Below the pieces are notes generated by a model, which ran no database searches, was not told the DNA's origin, and worked only from the letters and a program-made list of their open reading frames with translations. Below, one piece after another: positions 57,330-64,000 of a stretch of DNA of 64,000 bases. The stretch is from Delphinus delphis (Eukaryota > Chordata > Mammalia > Artiodactyla > Delphinidae). Every line of letters begins with the position of its first letter. Position 1 is the stretch's first letter. The DNA lies in NCBI RefSeq assembly GCF_949987515.2, contig NC_082694.2, positions 58,650,080 through 58,714,079 on the forward strand. Reading direction: 5' to 3'. The position numbers and the translations under genes were made by a program.

Positions 57330-59010
57330 ATACCCTTTGACACAATGACCAACTCATTAACTTTTCTGTAGTCCATGTCCTCATGCAGACCATTACTTTC
57401 CTCCTCCTGTTCTTCTGTTCTTTGTCCTGGAATGTCCCAAATTACATAAAATTTCTCTCTCTTCTGTTATTGTTTTATCTATATTTTCCTTGCTGTTGTG
57501 ATCCTGTTTCTTGTCTTTATGACTCTGGCCATCAGAGTTTTTAGCTTCTGTTGTGATAAGAGAGTTTTCAACATTTTGAAGTCTCTGCTACTCTCCTTTC
57601 TTTTAGTTTAGATCATCAGTTTCCAATAGGATACATCCTTCCTTTCCTCTTTGAGTTTTAGTGTATCAACCATTCTGAAAATAGATACAAAATTAATCTG
57701 AAATTAAGGCATGCCCAAGAGCAAGTCAAATACATTTCTAAAGTGTGTCTACAATATATTAAGCTGTGTAATAGTATAATCGAACTACTCTTATTCTCCA
57801 TCTATCACCTTACTGAGCAATATAGGCGTTCTGTCACTAGAACCCTTGTTTCTTGAGGACTTTTTAATACATTGTGTCAATACTGCATGCTGTTTCATCT
57901 AAAACCAGCACAATTCATCTTGACAAGATGTGTCAGATATGCTAAGACTTATTTTGAGATGCATAAAACCTACAAAATCACAGACTTACTGCTTATAGTA
58001 CTGTACTTAGCAGTACTTACTGCTTATAGTACTTAAAGGTTTTTGCTCCTACAAACACAGGCATTCTGGAAAATTCTATTTCAAGCACATATAATAAAAA
58101 AATAGAGAAAAGAGTGTGTTTATAATTGTATATGCTACATTATTAAGTATATTCCTGATGGAAGAACATTTCCATTTTGTTTAGGCATCATTGAGAACTG
58201 AAACCTCCATTTATAACTTTATGTGTCAGACAACTGGAAGAATTTTCAACAGACTAGCTTCTGGCTCTGTACGTTTCACACTTGTCTCTCTCCCAATCCC
58301 CACATGCTTCCAGTGCCAAGAGTTGTAGGATAAGTTCATTCCATGGCACCATGTGTGCCTTGCACCTTCATGCCACACTGGTGAGGGAGCATGCATTGAT
58401 ATAACGCATTAAAAAGTCCTGAAGAAACAAGGCTTCTAGTGGCAGAACTCCTATATCCATCAGTAAGGTGACAGACGTAGTAGAAGAGTAATTTGATTAT
58501 ATTCTTATGTAGCTCAAAATGTTATAGACACAATTTAGAAATGTATTTGACTTGCTCTTGTGCGTGCTGGATGGCGTGAAATATTCTTGGAAGCCATACC
58601 TAGATTAGAATGACTAGTAACAAGGTAACTCTACACAAAAGTAACTCTAGACTACATAGAAATGTATCATTAATATCCTCAACACAATTTCCCTTTATCT
58701 GAATCCCAAAAATGCCCACAGCCGTTTCAAGGCCACCCCACACCTGGGGAATTATAATGAAGGGAGAGAGGGAGTAAAAAGAGACAGCTGTCGTAACCAA
58801 TTTCAGTTAAAATATTTTACTTTTGGAACTTTACAAAAATATACGACCATGTGAAAGATCTTATGGGGCCCTTCCCAGGGCTTCCGAAAAGAGCTGTGCA
58901 AGCAAAGATCCCTGACGCTTAAGCTTCATTACGTTCACAATCTGTCCCTACAGAGCAGCATGTAGGATCAAAATGATAAAGCAAAGAACTACCTTCAGAG
59001 ATCCCTAGGA
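57330..59010. other. Unassigned sequence
   Basis: AT-rich DNA without recognised genes or repeats, apart from the short duplication at 57984-58033. Confidence 0.4.
57984..58033 (+). repeat. 19-bp tandem duplication
   Basis: ACTTACTGCTTATAGTACT occurs exactly at 57984-58002 and 58015-58033, period 31. Confidence 0.9.
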
Positions 59011-59019
59011 GAACCCTCT

Positions 59020-59160
59020 TGATATAAAGATGGAGAAGCTGAGGCCCTCAGAGGTTGTGTGACTCCCCCAGGATCAACCACTGGGTTAGTATCAGAGCTG
59101 GGACCGGACTCTTGACTCTAAAGTCCAGTGCTTTTCTCTAGAGTGCTTCTAGCTTTGTGG
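59020..59160 (-). repeat. MIR SINE
   Basis: GATGGAGAAGCTGAGGCCCTCAG, TATCAGAGCTGGGACCGGACTC, in reverse-complement MIR order. Confidence 0.75.
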
Positions 59161-59164
59161 GTTT

Positions 59165-59720
59165 TCCCATTAAGACCTTTAGGCTTTGAGAGCTAAATTT
59201 AAATGTGTACTGAAGGAAATAAAGTATTAGAAGAGGTATCCCTCCAGATTTCATTTAGGCAAAGTGCCAAAAAAATACCCTTTACTCCTGTGACCAGTTT
59301 GACAGCCTCTCACAAAGTACTTGCCAACAGAGATTTTTTGCTGATCCGCTGAATCTTACATGGCAAAGAAAATAACCCTTTCTATAAGTCACAACACACG
59401 TGTTGATGAGATGTGGTTTGATACCGAAACAGGCATTCTCTACCCCAAAGAAGGAAGGATTACCTAATGCTAATACTAATGCTGATGTTCTCCTGTTACA
59501 AGGGTCTCGTGCTGTGGCTCTATTCTGATTTGTGCCTCGAGATAAAGATTTAATATCCCTCATTTAAATTATAGTATCTATTGGGCCTTTATGGGCTGCC
59601 CCATGTTCCTATACTAACATTTCAATGCAGTCATTTCTACCCCAAAGATTTATTTCGTCTGACAATTCAAACACATCCCACAATTAACTCAAATATCAGC
59701 TCTCTGGGCCGTATTCTATT
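59165..59720. other. Unassigned sequence
   Basis: No gene or repeat recognised. The minus-strand frame at 59282-59563 has no domain. Confidence 0.4.
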
Positions 59721-59724
59721 GTCT

Positions 59725-60480
59725 TCATGAATGCAACAGTCATTTATTGGATGCCCCTGCTGTGCTGGGTGCTGTAATAGGGGAAATAGGAAAGGCATGT
59801 GACATTGAAGAGGCGCTACAAAGGTGAAAGACACAAGATGTTTGCCCTCGTGGAGCTCCTAGACAAGAGGGAGAAACAGATACCTGGCCCCGCTGGCCCC
59901 GCTGGTTGCAATGCAATAGGGTAGAATCTGAGAGCACAGAAGAAGGGAACTGTTACTGAACCGGGGAGAAGGAAATTCAAGAAGACTTTGGAGAGCTGAC
60001 CTTTGAGTTAATTCTCAAAATAAAATGTTCACCAGAGAGAGAAGAGGAAGGGCATTAGAAGTGGAAGGGCCAAACTGTGCAAAGGTTTGGAGATGTGTTG
60101 GAGAATATTTGAGACAACTAAACCTTTATTTAAGCTACAACCTAGAAGCCTGGGGGCAGGGAGGGTGATAGCAGGAAAAAAAACTGAAATGCAAAGAGTG
60201 TCATACCTGCCTGCTAAGTCTCTGTGGACTTGCTTCTGCAGGAAAGGGTAAGTTTTTAGGCAGCGTGGTGACATAATCAGACCTGGGTTTAGGAAATCCA
60301 AGTATAGGAGGCACGGACTTAAAATGCTGTGCGTGGCAAAGGTCCAGGCAAGAAATAAAGAACCTGTACTAGGAAATTCCCAATGACTAGGATGACGGCA
60401 TCCACTGGATATCAAGAGCTATCTTCCGAAAATCATCTCATTGTAAAGGTCTATAACTAGAATTGTCAGGGCTGCATAAC
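59725..60480 (-). mobile_element. L2 LINE 3' part, antisense
   Basis: Begins with the reverse complement of the L2 terminus (CAGTCATTTATTGGATGCCCC, TGTGCTGGGTGCTG, CCCTCGTGGAGCTCCTAGAC) and continues into the L2 reverse transcriptase C-terminal region (GTGCAAAGGTTTGGAGATGTG). No intact frame. Confidence 0.75.
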
Positions 60481-60484
60481 CGGA

Positions 60485-61345
60485 CTAGAGCCCTCCCCAT
60501 TGTCTTTCATATAGCAAGCAGTCATTTACAACATAAAGTTCCCAGATCATTTCTCCAAGTAAATGAGAAGTGTCCCAGGATGACCTGTGTCTGACCATTC
60601 TCACCTGTTCTAGCCTGATGACATCACATGCCGTTCACTCTTTTTTCTTCTTTTTCTTTTTTTTTGCATTTGGGGCTGGATCTAGATAGGCCAATAAGTC
60701 TGATCCGTAGAGAAAACAACCATGTACGAGGCTTGGGACCTGAGTCTCAAAGCTCCTCCCTTCCAGGTCAGACAGGAAAACACAGAAACGCACTGGCCCG
60801 GTGGGAATGAAATGATCAGTTTATTACTAGGCCAGCAAGCACCCAATAATCCCCCAAAGGCAGAGTTCCCTGGTGAAAGCTAAACTGAAGAAAAAAAGAT
60901 TAAACTTTAAGATAAACGGGGCCTTTGCTCCCCTCCCAAATCTATACCTTGGAGCCAGAACACTCCGGCATATCTATGATAAATGGGCCCTCAGAACGGA
61001 CTGCAAGTCCACTGAATCATTGGGATGGATGTGTTCTGTGGTGGGCAGCAGGACAAAGGGAGAGTTATCTGCCTCTTCCCCGTGAGCAGCCCTGCTCAGG
61101 GGCTCTTTCAAGAGAGAGGGAGAGGAAGAGACACCTCAGCGCTTGTGTCTAGGCAGTGTGAGCCAAAGGAAGTCAAGGGCCTTGCCTTAAACACAGTTAT
61201 CCTTGCCAGTCAAATGCAGCCAAGGAATTCTGCAGATTCTGACCAATCAGAGTAATCAGAAGGTCCCAGTAAAAGGATGGAGAGAGACAGAAACACCCTC
61301 CCCACGTAGTGAGGGGGCAGATATGTTTGGTGGAAGGCAGAAGTC
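60485..61345. other. Unassigned sequence
   Basis: No gene or repeat recognised. Several frames of 60-76 codons at 60628-61255 overlap in different registers and have no domain. A T-rich tract lies at 60640-60665. Confidence 0.4.
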
Positions 61346-61347
61346 GC

Positions 61348-61509
61348 CAAATAGGATATAGAATGCCCAGTGAATTTGGATTTCAGATAAACAGCAGATA
61401 ATCTCATAGTACAGGTATGTCCCAAATATGGCATGCGACAATGCACTAAAAAAATGTATTCATTGTTTATCTGAAATCCAAATGAACTGGGCATCCCATA
61501 CTTTATTTG
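61348..61509. mobile_element. Palindromic repeat (hairpin-forming)
   Basis: Left arm 61348-61393 and right arm 61464-61509 are reverse complements. The inner 20 bp (61374-61393 against 61464-61483) match perfectly and the outer 26 bp match with a few mismatches. A 70-bp middle is partly self-complementary. Resembles a common mammalian palindromic repeat whose arms read CTGAAATTCAAATTTAACTG, probably a non-autonomous DNA transposon; family name not certain. Confidence 0.8.
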
Positions 61510-61599
61510 AGAAATCTGACACTGCTAGTAGAAGAATCTTCCTCCATGGCCTAGATGTTCATATCCCCACATCTAAATTAGAATCTCAGGGTTCCAGAA

Positions 61600-61790
61600 A
61601 TGGAGAACTTTAAAATCACCCAGTCCCTCAGCTTAAATGTATCCATGATGGGAGTAAGGAGACCCAGAAAACTGCAATAGCTTGGCCCAAAGTCACACTT
61701 CTAATTAATGGCAGACCAGGGCATAAACTACATCTGCAGATCCTACTGCAATGCTCTTTCCCCTCTGCCACCCTCAGCCCCTTTGTCCCT
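61600..61790 (-). repeat. MIR SINE
   Basis: TGGCCCAAAGTCACACTTC, ATTAATGGCAGACCAGGGC, GCAATGCTCTTTCCCCTCTGCCA, in reverse-complement MIR order. Confidence 0.65.
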
Positions 61791-61859
61791 TGGCTCACTA
61801 GCTCCTGAATTACATGAAAATTCCCTAAGGGCAAAGAGAATTATTTTTTAATACCTTCT

Positions 61860-62715
61860 CCCAATGCCTAACACAATGCTTTATGAGCCCTGGCAGCAAA
61901 ATCTATATTGTGGAGTGGCATGCCATGGGGCCAAATTACCTGGGTGACGGCCACCTCTCTCCACTCCACTCACACCTGTGTCCTCTGCTGCTGAACCCAT
62001 TTGGGGGGCGTTGCTAGGAGGCTGACACAGCCTCCAGCCAGGTGTGAAAATTGTCTCAGCCCTCCTGAGAGGCCGTGAAGTATGACTTTCTGAATAACAC
62101 ACAGCCTTTGGGAGGGATCCTCTCTGCGGAGGTAATGGGTTCAAGGAAAACACAGCTGAGACCTGCGAGCTTCTGTGAAAGGGAGTCGTATTTTAATCAG
62201 AATTTTCAGCTTCCTCCACAGCAAACCTTTGACCAGAGCTGCCAGCAAAGAGCCAGCTGGACTTGTGGGATTTCCTTCTCTCCTTTCCCTTGCCTCCCTC
62301 TTGTGGACAAGCAGGCGAGAAGTTAGCACAAGGAACTTGAGGAGGCAGGAGCCTTTAAACACACGCTCAGACCGATAGAGCAACGGCTCTGCTAAGTAAG
62401 ACGCTTGTCTGCCAGCCATTGACAAATGTATGAAGTGGGGTGATCTCGACTGCCCCCTGGCACTTCTCACAGCTCACACCACTGTGTCTTCTCCTTGTTC
62501 CCAGGACCCTGATCATCTTCCCTCAGCCCCAGCCTCTCCTCATCTTCCTCTTTCTGTTCCTGACCTCCTTCTTCTATAACTCATCCAAGACCTAGGCTTC
62601 TTGGCATCCTAGTGCCCCCGACAAGCAATTCCTTACTCCGCCAGGGGACAAACCGCATCATTTCAATTAGAAGAAGCAGCACAGTCTTAAGCAGGATACT
62701 GAGATGCTTAATGAC
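61860..62715. other. Unassigned sequence
   Basis: No gene or repeat recognised. The minus-strand frame 62141-62470 (109 codons) overlaps plus-strand frames and shows no domain. Confidence 0.4.
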
Positions 62716-62719
62716 AACG

Positions 62720-62960
62720 ATAATAACATTTATTTAGTGCTTAATAATTGTAAGCTCCTTTTGCGAAACACATGACACACATTATCTCATTTACACTCAT
62801 ACTTCTCACAGCAAACCAGTGAGGCAGATACGGTGCTTATGTCCATTTTACAGAGGAGGAAATCGAGGTTTGCAAACGTTAAATAATACACTCGAACTTT
62901 TACTCTAAGTGGCAGAACTGGGATTCAGACTGAGAAAATCTGACTCTAGACTCTAGAAAG
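62720..62960 (-). repeat. MIR SINE
   Basis: AACATTTATTTAGTGCTTAAT, CCATTTTACAGAGGAGGAAATC, AAGTGGCAGAACTGGGATTC, in reverse-complement MIR order. Confidence 0.85.
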
Positions 62961-62964
62961 CCCT

Positions 62965-63125
62965 GCAGTAATGGAAATGTTCTGTGCTGTCCAATATGGT
63001 AGCCACCAGCCACAAGTAGCTACTGAGCATTTGAAATGTGACTACTGCAACTAAATTTTAAATTTTATTTCATTTTAATTTAAATAGCCACGGATGACTA
63101 GTGGCTGCTCTAATGACTAACACAG
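62965..63125 (+). mobile_element. MER3-like DNA transposon remnant
   Basis: GTGCTGTCCAATATGGTAGCC, CAAGTAGCTACTGAGCATTTG, TTTAAATAGCCACGGATGAC. These fit the known palindrome-like layout of MER3 (hAT group). Confidence 0.7.
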
Positions 63126-63344
63126 CTTGGAGTATAAGCCCTGTGTTATTCTCGTTACTTGCTTTCCCCTTCCCCACACACAGACGCACAAGCACACCCT
63201 GAGTGGGTTAGGGAGATATTTTGGTTACATCATTCCCCTGGCCCTTACTCCACATAGATTTAAAGTAGACCCTGACGAGAAAATTGATAGTTGATTTATG
63301 TCCTCTTTGATGCAATGAGGCAAGGGAAAGTGAATCTGTGACAG

Positions 63345-63465
63345 AAGAGATACGAGCTCTTATCCTCACTCTGCTAGTGACAAGTCATGTAATTTCTCTG
63401 GGCCTCAGTTTCTGCCTCTGGACAAGGACAGACTATACTCCCTGATCTCAAAGACCATGTCCAGC
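63345..63465 (+). repeat. MIR SINE
   Basis: CTTATCCTCACTCTGCTAGTG, AATTTCTCTGGGCCTCAGTTTC, in MIR order. Confidence 0.7.
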
Positions 63466-63469
63466 TTTA

Positions 63470-64000
63470 GTGTTCTGCCGTTGGAAAGCGCCTCCACAGA
63501 ACCCCTCTCTGGCTCTCAAGGTGGCACATTGAAAACAAGACCCCCAGGCGAGGAGTCTGGCACCAGCAGTGATTACCTGGAGGAAGAGTCAGCAAGCACG
63601 CTTGATTGTGCACATCCAACACCCCATAATATATGGGGTTCTTTTTTTAGAATCCTAATCAGAGATGCCATTTGCATAATTAACATCTTTAGGCTTAATT
63701 GCAAATGACACATCTGTTCACCATCACCCCCTCCCTGGCAAACTATGTGTTATAAACACAGCTTCTTCAGCTCGTAAACACTTGGTGCCTGTCCTTTGCT
63801 TGTTGCTTTAGTCACTTTCCACCTTGGGGCAGTAATAACCCCGTGTGACCTGTCCCTGTGTGGTCCCATCCCTTCTGCCTGCAGTGCTCAAACCAGATTA
63901 GGACCTGCTTGCGACAACTACCCATTTTGACTGGCCACAGTGCCTGAGTTCTTAATCTTGGCTTCCTAAAGATGCTCCCTAAAGGCTTCAAACGAGGCAC
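63470..64000. other. Unassigned end of window
   Basis: No gene recognised. The 83-codon frame at 63457-63708 has no domain. Holds the AT-rich octamer palindrome at 63670-63706. Confidence 0.4.
63670..63706. promoter_or_regulatory. Candidate POU/homeobox-type palindromic site
   Basis: ATTTGCATAATTAA (63670-63683) contains the canonical octamer ATTTGCAT. TTAATTGCAAAT (63695-63706) is nearly its mirror image. POU factors bind such octamers and homeodomain proteins bind TAATTA. Whether this is used, or conserved, is not visible from one sequence. Confidence 0.35.

Noticed and set aside
59282..59563. 93-codon minus-strand frame
   Set aside because: No domain or context; length is within what chance gives in 64 kb.

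Overview
The window looks like intergenic or deep intronic DNA from a mammal, almost certainly a cetacean. The main evidence is nine CHR-type tRNA-derived SINEs plus four shorter tRNA-SINE copies, several of them with intact target-site duplications (TSDs). There are also young artiodactyl-type L1 elements, and I saw no ruminant BovB LINE. CHR SINEs are known from whales, hippos and ruminants; the short form that ends in GTACCGC and a poly-A tail, seen six times here, is the one I associate with whales and dolphins. The species call is inference from repeat content only.

I found no host protein-coding gene, rRNA, tRNA gene or CRISPR array that I can support. The only recognisable coding sequence is decayed retrotransposon sequence: a nearly complete L1 at 23897-29041 with broken ORF1 and ORF2, and old L2 reverse transcriptase remnants on the minus strand.

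Layout. 1-8.3 kb: two minus-strand L2 remnants, MIRs, a tandem pair of SINEs on one target site, and a MaLR-type LTR. 8.3-15.6 kb: mostly unrecognised DNA, with a probable plus-strand ERV LTR, one SINE and a long GT/GA microsatellite. 15.6-17.6 kb: an L1 insertion with an inverted 5' end (twin priming) that was later hit by a second L1. 17.6-23.9 kb: MIRs, L2 and L1 tails. 23.9-29.04 kb: the large L1. 29-44.5 kb: old L1, MER5-like and MER3-like remnants, MIRs, SINEs, an antisense L1 tail, and long unassigned stretches. 44.5-47.4 kb: two ancient L1 3' ends, the second carrying two nested SINEs. 49.3-51.8 kb: two minus-strand ERV LTRs; the second is a clean solo LTR of 327 bp with a 6-bp TSD, inserted in a MER5-like element. 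53-57.4 kb: a tiny L1 with an 18-bp TSD, a SINE with a foreign internal insert, a TA/CA microsatellite, and old L1 and MER5 copies. 57.4-64 kb: L2, MIR, a long imperfect palindrome and one candidate regulatory palindrome.

Nothing here amounts to a new biological system. The points most worth a second look are the insertion structures (twin-primed and nested L1, solo LTR, tandem SINEs, patchwork insert in a SINE) and two motif-level candidates for regulation. Repeat family names come from recognition by eye, so subfamily labels and the edges of old copies are approximate.
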